DNA of 64,000 bases, taken from assembly GCA_026545765.1 (NCBI GenBank), contig CM048840.1, positions 4,113,265 to 4,177,264 of the forward strand, written 5' to 3'. Shown here in pieces: positions 35,576-47,334 of this stretch. The notes below the pieces were generated by a model. The model was not told the DNA's origin, searched no databases, and saw only the letters and a program-made list of their open reading frames with translations. The position numbers and the translations under genes were made by a program. Positions within the stretch are counted from its first letter, which is position 1. Each line of letters starts with the position of its first letter. The DNA comes from Plantago major. Taxonomy: Eukaryota; Streptophyta; Magnoliopsida; Lamiales; Plantaginaceae.

Positions 35576-36438
35576 TGAAAGTGCAAGATATTGCACTTCG
35601 TTTGTAATTCAACCTTTCTAACATAACCGGTTCAATATTTATGGTTGTTTGTGAATGATTATTTTGCAGAAAATAAGAAGCATGACGTAGAGATAGTCCA
35701 TGGGCTAAACCGAATAATAGGCGTGATGGGCTTGAAGAAAAGGAACCTGTGTTGCTGTAAGGAAGCTGCCATAATGATTCAAGGAAGAATTTGATGCTAT
35801 AAGGAAAGTGAGATTTAAAAGAGATTGATACATAGAAGACTCCTTATACTAAAGATCTCAAGAGAAGGCAGTTTCCTTATGAGATGTACCTAGCAGGTTT
35901 CGACTTGGGCTAAGTCGTGTCTTCCAAGAAGCTCGATTGCTGTTCATTATATATATTGGAAGAACACGCAAAGCAAGGGTGCGATGCTAATAAGAAAAGA
36001 GTGAACATTATATTTTTTAGGCGTCTTGCTTTACTAGACTTTTATTTCGGTGTTACTTGTGAGTGTTCTTTAAAGATTGAGAATTACTCTAGTATCATTG
36101 AACTAGTATAGGTTTTTCTTGTCTGTTCTAGGTCTAGTTTTCCATAAGTTTAATCAATCGTCTGTGATTGATTTAAACTTCTTTGTGTAATTCTACTTTT
36201 CATAACTAGTAGAAATTTTGCCTACGGCACCGTCCGTATCTTTATATACCGGCTTGATTAATTTTGTGTTCAGTTTTATTCCGCTGCACTTTACAGAGTT
36301 GTGTCGATCACAGTTCATTGTTGTCGTAGTTTGGTTGAACACTGTTCATTGTTGTCGTAACGGTGTTGACTCAACATCAATAGTCAACATCGTTCAAAAC
36401 TGTCCAGAAGTACCAATTCCAGTCCTACAGTTCTAACA
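35576..36438 (+). repeat. 5' LTR of Sirevirus B
   Basis: 863 bp, pairs with 45081-45942. Holds the palindromic word TGTTGACTCAACAT at 36364-36377 near its 3' end, followed by a second AGTCAACATCG. Confidence 0.93.
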
Positions 36439-36440
36439 AG

Positions 36441-36453
36441 TGGCATCAGAGCC
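36441..36453 (+). other. Primer-binding site of Sirevirus B
   Basis: TGGCATCAGAGCC two bases after the LTR, a variant of the initiator-Met site. Confidence 0.8.
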
Positions 36454-36467
36454 AGCCACCTAATTAA

Positions 36468-38290
36468 TTGGTGTCTGGATTTGGTACTACTACGGACGCT
36501 ATCAATTCAAGTGTCAACAGGCTACCTGTGCTAGATGGGTCGAACTACCACTACTGGGAGATACGGATCAGAACGTACATCAAATCCATTGAAGGGTGTG
36601 CATGGAAATCTGTTCTTGAAGGCTATGTGGGGCCTACCATAGGACCAGACGCTGATGGAGATGTCGTTCCAAAACCTGAAGCTCAATGGTCAGGTGATGA
36701 TTTTCTTGCTAGCTCTTACAATGAAAAAGCCTTGAATGCAATTTTCTCTCATGTTGACCCTCATATGTTTAAACTCATACAAAATTGCACTACTGCTAAA
36801 CAATCTTGGGATTTACTTCAAAATCATTGTGAAGGTGATAACAGTATTAAACAAACTAAATTGCAACTGCTTTGGTCTAAATTTGAAAACTTGAGAATGG
36901 CGGAAGAAGAAACAATTGATTCTTATTTTGACAAACTTCTCACTATTTCTAATGATATTCAACTTCTTGGAGATGCCATGTCAAATAAACAATTGATTTC
37001 AAAAGCAGTTCGATCTCTTTCTTCAAAGTTTGACATAAAAAGAACGATTTTGGAGATACTCAAAATCTGACAGCTATGGATTTTCATACCTTGATGAACA
37101 ATTTAAAGAATTTTGAAATTCAACAGAGTGAACGAAAAGGTACGAAAAACTATAGTATGTCACTACACTTAAAATCGAAAATCCCTGAGTCCGAAAGCAG
37201 TAGTGACGATTCTGAGGAGATAACTGAAGAGGCCTATAATGCTTTGGTTAGGAAGTTTAACAAGCTTAGGTTTAGGAAAAATTCTAACAAAGGCTCTTCA
37301 AGTAACTCTAAAGGCACTAACAAGTTCAAGAAAAGTGTAGACTCTCCTGGTTCGAGTCCGGTTTTGAGTCCTGCTCAACTTAGCAAAGTTAGATGTTTTG
37401 AATGTCAAGGGTGGGGACATTATCAGAATGAATGTGCTAACACTCTTCGAAATGAGAAAAAGACCTTGCTTGCTTGTCTCAGTGATGTGTCAGGTGATGA
37501 ACAGGAAACGGATGATCCAGAAGAGAACATTGCAGCTATGTCCTCTGTTCTGGATGATGTTGGAAATCGATGTTTAGTCAACACTGAAGACTCAACATCG
37601 TCACAGATTCTCTTTTTTGATTATGATGATTCACAGACGTGTGAAGAGATATTCAGTGGAAAATTTTCTGACTCTGAAAACTCAATGTCTACTAACGTCT
37701 ACTGTTTGCATGGTTCAGTTGATTTGTCTGCAGATCATTTTCTTGAAGAAGAATTCACTGATGAACAAATAGTGGAAGAGCTGAAACAGATGTATGAAGA
37801 CCTCCTGAGGAATGGAAGAAACTTAAGAAGCTCAACAAGAGGCTCGGAAAGGAGAATGATAATCTAAAGGAAACCACTGTGAAACTTGAAGTGGCACTGA
37901 CACGTAAAGAAGCTGAACTTGAAAAAGTAACTTCTAAACTTAACAGAGAAAAGGAAGTCATTGCCAAGAGGAACTCCTCTACATCTAAGCTCGACTACTT
38001 GCTTGATCTAGACAACGATGGTACTGCCGGTCTAGGTTATACAGGTACTTTTGACTCCTCCTTTGAAAACAAGATAGGGTGCAACATGCATTGCAATTTT
38101 GACTTGAATGACTCAAATGAGAAAACTAAAATGCATAATGTTGATTCTCTGTCTGAACTTGTCAATGCTCCCGTTTTTGTCAAAGAAAAAGGTAATGTTG
38201 TGGAAGAGACCAAAAGGACTTTGTGTGTCAATACTGTCTTAAGATTGGTCACTTAAAACCATCCTGCTTTACCTATCTGAAAGATCTAAA
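36468..38290 (+). pseudogene. gag region of Sirevirus B
   Basis: Starts near NRLPVLDGSNYHYWEIRI, the copia gag opening, followed by a UBN2-type core (TTAKQSWDLLQNHCEG near 36790-36840). A CCHC zinc knuckle CFECQGWGHYQNEC lies near 37395-37440, then an acidic stretch and coiled coil, and a second knuckle-like CQYCLKIGHLKPSC near 38226-38270. Gag coats the RNA and forms the particle. The region is broken but each domain is recognisable. Confidence 0.85.
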
Positions 38291-41200
38291 AAGGGACAAG
38301 ATAGAAAAACATGTGGGGGAATCAAGCTCGAGTGTGTCAGATCTAAAAACAGAAAAATCAAAAGTGCCGATTCCAAAATCTGGTCACTTAGTTGCTTCTG
38401 TTAAGATGAATGAAAAGTCCAATGTTGAGTCAACATCGACATCAACAGTGTCTGGTTCCAGGAACTCTGTGTCTAACTCTTACAATACTGTCTCTAGTCA
38501 GAAAGAAAAAGTCTCTGGAACTATGAGAAATACGAGAGAAAAGGTGAAAATTGTTTGGACTCCTAGGGAGAAGATTATCTGCAATGTTGCTTTCTCTGTT
38601 GCTACCTCTACTAACAATGCAGGAAAATGGTACTTTGACAGTGGATGCTCACGACACATGAGAGGCACCTTAAGTTATCTGTCTAATTTTGTCTCTCAAA
38701 AAGCTGGAAAGGTAACTTATGGTGGAGGTTACAAGAGTCAAATACTTGGAAAGGGTATGTTAACCCTTAAAGGTGTTCCGAACTTGAAAAATGTCCTTTT
38801 GGTTGAAGGACTTACTGCTAACCTTCTCAGTGTCAGTCAATTGTGTGATGATCATTTAAAGGTCAAATTTAACAAGCATTCTTGCAAGGTTTACACTTGT
38901 AGGGAGAAAGTTGTTGTGATGACAGGTACTAGATCCACTGATAACTGCTATGTGGTGGCTGATCCCCACAAATGCATTGTGGCAAAGGATGATGAAGCTG
39001 TGACTTGGCATAAGAAACTTGGCCATGTAAACTATAGGAACATGGAAAGGCTCATCAAACTGGATGCGGTTAGAGGATTACCAAAGCTGAACAATGCCGG
39101 GAAGCAGGTATGCAGTGACTGCCTAAAAGGTAAACAAACCAGAGCTGTGCATACATCCCTACAATCTGAAGGGCAGAAAATAGGTACATCCAATTGCTTC
39201 GAACTCTTACATATGGACTTGATGGGACCAATTGAGGTAGAAAGTCTAGGTGGTAAGAGGTACATCTATGTCGTAGTTGATGATTTCTCTCGATTTACTT
39301 GGGTAAGTTTTTTAAAAGAAAATCTAAAACTTTTGATTCCTTCAAGAAACTGCATGCTAGGTTTAGTAATCAATATGCTACTATTGTTCAACGCATTAGG
39401 TCGGATCATGGTAGGGAATTTGAGAATCAAACCTTTGCTGATTTTTGTGAAAAGAAAGGAATTTTTCATGAGTTTTCTGCATCCAAAACTCCACAGCATA
39501 ATGGAGTGGCTGAGAGAAAGAATCGGACCCTACAAGAAATGGCAAGGGTTATTTTGAGTTCCATGAACCTTTCAAAAAGATTGTGGGCTGAAGCTGTAAA
39601 TACAGCGTGTCACATAATAAATAGAGTCTACCTTAGACCAGGAACTTCAACCACTCCCTATGAGATTCTTAATGGAAAGAAGCCTAATCTTAGGTACTTT
39701 CAAGTGTTTGGGTGTGCTTGCTATATTCTCAATGATAGAGAACCTTTAGGCAAGTTTGATGCTAAGAGTGATAAAGGGATCTTTGTTGGTTATTCTCTTA
39801 ATAGCCATGCATATAGGGTGTACAATTCAAGGACACAAACTGTTCAAGAATCTGTTAACATTACTTTTGATGACTCTGTGCCCTTTGAAAAACAGCAAGA
39901 TGAGAGGCAGTCTTGTGCGGTAAAAGCAGATTCGGACCGTAAACAAGTACTAAATCGGATGCGTGTTCGACCAGATTCCCGGACTCTTATCACATCGAGA
40001 GAAGATAGAGGCAATGTTGATCACAATGTTGACTCAACATTGCGCCCAACATTGCAGGGGGAGAGCTCATCAGATGAATCTGTCTCAGCAAATGAAGATG
40101 AACCTGTTCTGGAACCAACAGTGCCTCTGGATTCCATCATACGCGATCCACCCCCAAGGATTCGCAAAGATCACACAAGCTCGCAAGTCATTGGTGATCC
40201 AAGGAGAAGAATGACTCTTAGGGGAAATACCAGAAAGAATTACAAGGAAATGGTAAGTAATGCAACTTTGTGCCAAACGGTAAGTTCTTCATGTTTTGTC
40301 TCACTTACTGAACCTAAGAATGTGAAAGAAGCCTTAAAAGATGAGTATTGGGTAGAGGCCATGCAAAATGAACTGCACCAATTTAAAACCAATGAAGTTT
40401 GGTCCTTAGTGCCTCGTCCTCTAGAAGTGAATGTCATAGGAACAAAGTGGATCTTCAAAAACAAAAGTGATGAAAATGGGGTAGTAGTTAAGAATAAAGC
40501 TCGACTAGTACACAAGGATACACTCAAGTAGAAGGAATAGATTTTGATGAAACCTTTGCTCCTGTGGCTAGATTAGAATCCATTAGACTTCTTCTTGCTA
40601 TAGCATGTGCTTTAAACATTAAAATGAAGCAAATGGATGTTAAGGGAGCCTTTTTGAATGGCTACATCGATAAATAAGTTTATGTGGAACAACCTAAGGG
40701 CTTCGAAGATCCAAGTCACCCTGACTATGTGTATAAACTGAAAAAGGCCCTGTATGGTTTGAAGCAAGCTCCTTGTGCATGGTATGCTCGATTAACTGAC
40801 TTCCTAGTTGATTTTGGTTTCAAAAAGGGGGAGGGAGATCAAACACTGTTTATCCTTAGAAAAGGACAAGATCTGTGCATTGCTCAAATATATGTTGATG
40901 ATATTGTGTTTGGCTCAACTAATCCCTCTATGGTAGATCAGTTTGTGAAAGCTATGATAGGTACCTTTGAGATGAGTATGATAGGAGAACTCAGCTATTT
41001 CCTTGGACTTCAAATTCAACAGAAGGAAGATGGCCTATTTCTGTCCCAGGAAAAGTATGCACGAAATCTGATCAAGAAAGTTGGGCTCAAAAGTTCCAAA
41101 CCGTGCAGTATCCTATGGCTACATCATTGAAGCTAAGCAAAATCGATGTTGGGGAGGCTGTTGACCCAACATTGTACAGATCAATGATTGGAAGTCTTTT

Positions 41201-41831
41201 GTATCTATCTGCCAGTAGACCAGATATCATGTTCTCAGTTTGCGTGTGTGCCAGGTATCAATCCAACCCAAAAATCCCCCATTTAACTGCTGTTAAGAGA
41301 ATCCTCAGATATATATCAGGAACTGTTAATTTAGGATTATGGTTTGCATGTGATACAAACACAAATCTGGTGGGATTTAGTGATTCTGATTGGGCTGGTG
41401 ATCTAGATGATAGAAAATCCACTAGTGGAGGTTGCTTTTATCTTGGTCCAAATTTGGTGTCTTGGTATAGCAAGAAACAAAATCGTGTGTCACTTTCGAT
41501 TGCTGAATCTGAATATGTAGCAGCCGGAAGTTGTGTGTCCCAACTAGTTTGGTTGAAAAATATGTTGCATGACTATGGTCTTCAAAGTGCTACCCTTTTG
41601 ATGTTCTGTGACAATCTTAGTGCCATACATATTTCTAAGAACCATGTTCAGCATTCTCGCACTAAGCACATAGATATTAGGCATCATTTCCTTAGGGACT
41701 TGGTCAATAAGCATGTGATTGACATAGAACACATAGACACAACAAATCAACTTGCAGATATTTTTACCAAACCCTTAGATAGTGAGAGATTCTTCAGTCT
41801 TCGGAGATCTCTCGGTATGTGCTCTCTGTGA
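38291..41831 (+). pseudogene. pol region of Sirevirus B: protease, integrase, reverse transcriptase, RNase H
   Basis: The protease motif WYFDSGCSRHM lies near 38629. The pre-integrase HKKLGHVNYRNM and CSDCLKGKQ lie near 39010-39135. The integrase core runs from LHMDLMGP near 39210 to TPQHNGVAERKNRTL near 39500. Reverse transcriptase has MDVKGAFLNG near 40635, [11 protein letters not shown] near 40753 and YVDDIVFGS near 40890. RNase H has AESEYVAAGS near 41505 and TKHIDIRHHFLRD near 41664, ending LADIFTKPL. Broken in a few places, otherwise well conserved. Confidence 0.9.
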
Positions 41832-43219
41832 CTGTCATTGTTAAGTACCAATGTTGACTCAACATCACGGTCAACATTGGAATATTAGAATAAGTGATGT
41901 TGTTGTCTTTTTAACTTTTTAGTTCTACTGTGTGTTTCTGTGCTCCTGTGCTTCTGTACTGGTCTATGGTTTTTCTTGTTTTGTAGCTTACAGTGGTGAT
42001 GCTTAGGGTTTGAAAGGCTGTTTGAAACCAAGGTTGAAAGGTATCGAGTCTCCTGTGTGTTTGCTTTATGTAAAATCCACTTTTACTGCTTTTTGGCTAT
42101 TTTTACTCGTACCTTGACTCGCACTTGATGTTGCCTCCTGTCCTATATGCTTAATAAATCTAATGAATTATGATGAAAAGGGCTCGAAGTGTTTCCGTCG
42201 AGGATCGTGTTGGGCAAGTTTCAAATACTATCCAGATATCGACGTGGCCAATGTGTCATATGTCGTGAGGGTTGATGGCCTGTACCGGAAACCGACACGC
42301 ACAAAAGTGTCGATTCTCGTAATGCCGCTGGTTCACTTTATGAGTACCAAATTACCCAATGTGGTCAAATGAGTGATCTTTATGCCATGAGACGTGTGTT
42401 TGCCTAACTCCGCATAGGCTTCGGCTTTGGAGCGGATTCATACGTGTTCCAATTATTTGACATGGTTCACGGTCTCATGGTCACCCCCACTCAAATTTAT
42501 ACTAATTGTTCAATTTACTTTTTGAGACAATGTTGGGTGTGTTTCTCTGGTATTCCTCTCTCTTTCTGTTTTACCTGCAGCATCAGTGGTGTTAATCGAA
42601 TCTGCACATCTTGAGACTTGGTTTCCTGGCTGACTTACATTAAGAGTGGTCTGATTTCCCGATGTTGTCATCAATGTTGAGTCAACATTCAGGTCAACAT
42701 TAACTGTGCATGAAGTACTGTTTGCTTAACTACTGTGTTTTTTCTTTTATTTATGTGTTTCGTTTCTGTGTTTGGGTTTGAGGGGGAGCAGGTCTAAGGA
42801 TTTCCTGGGTCGTTCTTTGGGTCTCTGCATTCCTGTTCTTGCTTTTCAAGTCACAGTCTTCAAAATCAAGAGTTTTGGTCAACCTTCCTAGGGTTTATCT
42901 GTTTATCTGATTACTTTGACTCGACGGATAACTGTTTTACTTGCAACTTTAATTCTTCATTAACAGTTGTGCACAATTTTCTTGTAGCTTTGATATATAT
43001 TCGCAGGACCTCTTGAAAAGCCCAACCCGTGAAACTCCCTTCCTCGTTCTTTTTATCACCAAAAAAAAAAAAAAATTACAGTTTTCTATTTCGGCCTTTT
43101 TACTGTAACCCACTTACCCCTCTTCTTTTACCCTAATTCACCCTTCATTCTCCCGCCCAACTCACAAACTCTCCTTTCTTCTCCACACTTTCGAGCTCAA
43201 CCACCACCAATCTTCTCCA
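41832..43219 (+). other. Spacer between pol and the third reading frame of Sirevirus B
   Basis: No coding signal. Two copies of the palindromic word family lie near 41850-41880 and 42669-42700. Just before the next ATG the sequence becomes pyrimidine-rich (TTTACCCTAATTCACCC, CTCCTTTCTTCTCCACAC), as in a plant 5' leader, so the downstream frame may be made from its own or a spliced transcript; that is inference. Confidence 0.6.
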
Positions 43220-44884
43220 ATGGCGTCCCCTAAAATTTACCATGATCCCCTGAGAGTGAAAGTTTACCCGGAGCCTATAAGAGTAGAACCACCAAGCTTC
43301 GTCATCCCAAATTCCTCCGACTCCTCTGAATTGAATCCTCCACCATCCCCTATTGAAGTCTCCTCCGATTCCAGCACGGCGGCTTCCTTTCAATCGGCGG
43401 CTGACACCTTTCCCAAAGCTCATTCTCCGCGTAGGATTACTTTTGGGTCTTTTCACTTGAATGAGGATTTCCAACACACTACCGGTGGATCGACTGCAAC
43501 CGCTCGAAGGGATGGCCCTCCTGTGCCACCGTCGTCCTTTGGCTCACAGTCTCAGTCTGAAGACATTGGGGATAATTCCGAAGAAATGGGCCAAGGTGAT
43601 GTTGATATGGATATCGACCAACCTTCAGAGTCTGGGTCGCAAGTGAACACGTCTCAGGGACATTGTGAGAGTGAGTTTGCTAATACAGAGAGTGTAGAGG
43701 AAGAGACCTTTGATTCTGTCTCTGTAACCCTAGACAGCTCTCCGGACGACGATGAGGTACAATCTTTTCCTGACTATGAGGGTTTTGCATACAACTTGAA
43801 TTTCTTTCGACTGTCTGATCTTGAGAGGTTTGATGATTTCTCTTTGCGTGTTGTGGATGAGGAACGTTTGATTGATGAATGTGTGTTTGAGAAAATGAAT
43901 TTGCTTGAGTTTCTGCAAACTAGAAATCTGCTCTATTATGTTACTCACTTGGAACCCTATGTTCCTGCTGTGGTGAGGGAATTGTTTTGCAACATGTCAA
44001 AGGGTTTTGGTGAAAGTGAGTCTCATAAGTTTCACAAAGTTTATATTCGTGGCAAAGTGTATTCTATTGATGCGAAACTTGTGAACAAATTAATGCATAG
44101 GGGTCCCAATATAGTGGAAACACCACTGACAGTGTCAATGGATGATATTGCTGGTGAACTCACCTTGAATAGAGTGACCAAATGGCCAAAGAGTGGTTTA
44201 CGTGCTGGGTCGTGTTCCTCCTTGATTTCTGCTCTATTTCGACTTAGCTTGTATAATTGGTTGCCTTCGTCTAACTGTAACATCTTGAGTGAAGAAACTG
44301 GGGTACTTATGTATAGACTCAAGATGAATTTGGAGGTTAATCTTGGAGAAAGGATGGTGCAACATCTTGAGAGATTCAGAAACAAGGGGGACAGTGGCCA
44401 CTTGATCTTACCCTCTACCATCTATGGAGTGTTGAAGCTGCAAGGTTTTGAAGCATTTGATATGGAAGTTCTCAAGGGAGATTTTAAGAAAGTTGGTGTG
44501 AATAGGCAACTCCTTGAAACTGTCCACAGGACTTGTGACTTGCCCTGGGTGAATCCAGAGGCCATGGCTGATGACACACACCACCATCCTGCTAATTCTA
44601 CTGTGCCTGATGATGCTGCAGTTAATTCTGCCAATGTTGACCACAATGTTGGGTCAACATCAGCTCCTAGCATTGCTTCTCTTTCGGCAGGATTACTCAC
44701 TGATCAAGACAGGATACTGCTGGCTCAAATTCAGGCACTGGATGATCAAAATGCTGTTCTTCAAGGCCAAATTGCCGTTCTTCGAGGCCAAGTTGCAAAA
44801 AAATATGGAGATTCGTCAAAACTTGATCTCTTTCCTTTCCTCACAAAAAGGGGGAGATTAGTTTGCTTATTTTCTGAACAGTAG
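43220..44884 (+). CDS. Intact extra reading frame of Sirevirus B, plant transposon-protein domain
   Basis: Uninterrupted 554-residue frame in the position where Sireviruses carry their optional extra gene. Residues 1-190 are acidic and rich in Ser and Pro (low complexity). Residues about 205-430 look like the domain annotated in plants as putative plant transposon protein (RLIDECVFEKMNLLEFLQTR, then HKVYIRGKVYSIDAKLVN). Residues about 490-530 form a leucine-heptad coiled coil (RILLAQIQALDDQN, LQGQIAVLRGQV). I see no signal peptide or convincing membrane span, so an envelope role is not supported. The ATG follows a pyrimidine-rich leader. It is intact while gag-pol of the same copy is not. Confidence 0.75.
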   Translation: MASPKIYHDPLRVKVYPEPIRVEPPSFVIPNSSDSSELNPPPSPIEVSSDSSTAASFQSAADTFPKAHSPRRITFGSFHLNEDFQHTTGGSTATARRDGPPVPPSSFGSQSQSEDIGDNSEEMGQGDVDMDIDQPSESGSQVNTSQGHCESEFANTESVEEETFDSVSVTLDSSPDDDEVQSFPDYEGFAYNLNFFRLSDLERFDDFSLRVVDEERLIDECVFEKMNLLEFLQTRNLLYYVTHLEPYVPAVVRELFCNMSKGFGESESHKFHKVYIRGKVYSIDAKLVNKLMHRGPNIVETPLTVSMDDIAGELTLNRVTKWPKSGLRAGSCSSLISALFRLSLYNWLPSSNCNILSEETGVLMYRLKMNLEVNLGERMVQHLERFRNKGDSGHLILPSTIYGVLKLQGFEAFDMEVLKGDFKKVGVNRQLLETVHRTCDLPWVNPEAMADDTHHHPANSTVPDDAAVNSANVDHNVGSTSAPSIASLSAGLLTDQDRILLAQIQALDDQNAVLQGQIAVLRGQVAKKYGDSSKLDLFPFLTKRGRLVCLFSEQ

Positions 44885-45069
44885 TTTTTGATGTTGATGT
44901 TTAAGTTTAAGTATTTTGAACTCCTCTCATTTTGGACTGTAACTTAAGACAGGAATCTTGGTAGTATGTATTCTTCTGTCTATGTATGAACTAAGGGGGA
45001 GTTTAGTTACTTGTCTACTGTTATAATCATTCTTATTTTGCTCAGGTTTTGTGACGAAAGGTGAGAATT

Positions 45070-45080
45070 AAGGGGGAGAT
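45070..45080 (+). other. Polypurine tract of Sirevirus B
   Basis: AAGGGGGAGAT directly before the 3' LTR. Similar tracts occur near 44826 and 44992. Confidence 0.85.
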
Positions 45081-45942
45081 TGAAAGTGCAAGATATTGCA
45101 CTTCGTTTGTAATTCAACCTTTCTAACATAACCGGTTAAATATTTGTGGTTGTTTGTGAATGATTATTTTGCAGAAAATAAGAAGCATGACGTAGAGATA
45201 GTCCATGGGCTAAACCGAATAATAGGCGTGATGGGCTTGAAGAAAAGGAACCTGTGTTGCTGTAAGGAAGCTGCCATAATGATTCAAGGAAGAATTTGAT
45301 GCTATAAGGAAAGTGAGATTTAAAATAGATTGATACATAGAAGACTCCTTATACTAAAGATCTCAAGAGAAGGCAGTTTCCTTATGAGATGAACCTAGCA
45401 GGTTTCGACTTGGGCTAAGTCGTGTCTTCCAAGAAGCTCGATTGCTGTTCATTATATATATTGGAAGAACACGCAAAGCAAGGGTGCGATGCTAGTAAGA
45501 AAAGAGTGAATATTATATGTTTTAGGCGTCTTGCTTTACTAGACTTTTATTTCGGTGTTACTTGTGAGTGTTCTCTAAAGATTGAGAATTACTCTAGTAT
45601 CATTGAACTAGAATAGGTTTTTCTTTTCTGTTCTAGGTCTAGTTTTCCATAAGTTTAATCAATAGTCTGTGATTGATTTAAACTTCTTTTTGTAATTCTA
45701 CTTTTCATATCTAGTAGAAATTTTGCCTACGGCACCGTCGGTATCTTTATATACCGACTTGATTAATTTTGTGTTCAGTTTTATTCCGCTGCAGTTTACA
45801 GAGTTGTGTTGATCACAGTTCACTGTTGTCGTAGTTTGGTTGAACAACATTCCTTTGTCAAATGCGGTGTTGACTCAACATCAATAGTCAACATCGTTCA
45901 AAACTGTCCAGAAGTACCAATCTCGGTCCTACAGTTCTAACA
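45081..45942 (+). repeat. 3' LTR of Sirevirus B
   Basis: 862 bp, matches 35576-36438 over its full length; the word TGTTGACTCAACATC lies at 45868-45882. Confidence 0.93.
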
Positions 45943-46266
45943 AATTTTATATCATTTTTATGTATATGCATGTCACCGATGTTTTTTTAGTAAAAACCTC
46001 TAATGTTTTTGGATATAACTGTAATGTTTGTACGTCTCTTTTAGTCTCTCCATAAGGCCGTCTCTCAGGAGACTTACGTTAAATTTATCAAAAAAAATTA
46101 ATTTTCTCAACTTATTTTAATTATAAAGCTGACTAACTAAATGTACTAATTAAAAAATTTAAGGGTGGTGGAACATATAATTTTCTAAAATATGACTATA
46201 GTAATAAAGAAAATGAAAATTTTGGGGGTGGGGACCGCCACCCTTATCTCCGCCCCTGGCCTAGAT

Positions 46267-46777
46267 CATGTACACCCATTATAAAAAAACAAAAACATGT
46301 AGGGTTTAGTATGGTATTATTGTTGTCCAGCCTAGAATTTACCTTAACTCCTAACCTAGGTTTGGAGAAAGCACTTGGCTGCTCATGAAAAGATTATGAA
46401 GTAGGTTATCTTTGTAAAGCTAGCCCACATTTTATTTAAAAAATTTCTCATTAAAGATAGCCAAGTGCTTGCGTATTATTTTTCTAGTTGGTTTTATTTC
46501 TCATGCAACAACATTTCAAGGTATTTTAAAAATCATTTAAAATTCCTCAACTTTTTCATTGAAAATGTTAGAAGCATCAAGTTTTTTTATAGTTAGATTC
46601 ATACTAAAACAAAAATTATAAGTAAACCATTTAAAGCTAACAATAATCCTTTTTTGAGAAAAATCACCACTACTAAGATTCAATCTCTATACCTCATGCA
46701 TGCAACTCCACAACAACCGCTCGACCACCCTTATATAGTAGCGGATGTATCGACCCGACTCGCCGTTTCTCTGGATC
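46267..46777. other. Intergenic between two transposons
   Basis: AT-rich with no reading frame or element end that I can support. Confidence 0.4.
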
Positions 46778-47334
46778 TTAGACCATCTCCAACAGAGTTG
46801 GAAATGGGGTTGCAAATGTTGTTGCAACTCTGTTTGCAACTCCAGCAGAGTTGCAACAGCAGTTGCAAGTTTGGGGCGCTGGGACTCGCCCCAAATTTTA
46901 AGTCTAGTCCCCGCGAGTCCCAGACCTTTTTTTTTCTCTTTTTTTTTTTTTTTGCTTTATGCTTCCTTTTAATTTGTTTTTTATGTTATTTGTATTTCTT
47001 GTTGTTTTTGTTTTTGTTTTTTTTTTTTTTTGAAGTTTTGTAATTTTATTTCAAGTAATATAATTTTTTTTTTTCAATTTCAAGTATTATTGAATATTTT
47101 CATATGATAATTATATGTGTAACAATACAAAGTTGCCAACATACTTATATATAAGGAAGCATGTGAGTTTCTCGGATATGATTCTTAGAATTTAAATGTA
47201 GTGCCTTAGTTGTTGTAATTTTCAATTTCAATTATTGTAATTTTCAATTACAAGTATTATAATTTTTTAAGTAATGTAATTTTTATTTTCAAGTAATGTA
47301 TTTAAAAATTTTAATGTGATTTTTTGGCCAAGTT

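Larger units (their letters stand above)
35576..45942 (+). mobile_element. Sirevirus-type Ty1/copia LTR retrotransposon, copy B (10.4 kb)
   Basis: LTRs of 863 bp (35576-36438) and 862 bp (45081-45942) start TGAAAG and end TAACA. Flanking 5-mers are CATTT and AATTT, a target duplication with one difference. A primer-binding site, gag, pol in copia order, a long non-coding spacer, an intact extra reading frame and a purine tract follow in order. Several AAGGGGGAG tracts before the 3' LTR (near 44826, 44992 and 45070) fit the multiple polypurine tracts known from Sireviruses. LTRs differ by roughly 3-4 per cent by eye, implying an insertion on the order of one to two million years ago at usual plant rates. 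Gag-pol has about half a dozen breaks. Confidence 0.93.
35063..46258. mobile_element. Non-autonomous hAT-type DNA transposon, split by Sirevirus B
   Basis: Left end CAGGGCGTAATCAAG and the reverse complement of the right end CAGGGGCGGAGATAAG are the imperfect terminal repeats. Both belong to the CAGGGGCGGA type common among plant hAT elements. A perfect 8-bp target duplication GCCTAGAT flanks it at 35055-35062 and 46259-46266; 8 bp is diagnostic of hAT. Without the inserted retrotransposon the element is about 825 bp (35063-35575 plus 45943-46258) and codes for nothing recognisable. Confidence 0.85.

Noticed and set aside
46654-47043. 129-codon frame ending in a phenylalanine/leucine-rich tail
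   Set aside because: The tail is made by T homopolymers inside the Harbinger-like element; the head crosses the element border.
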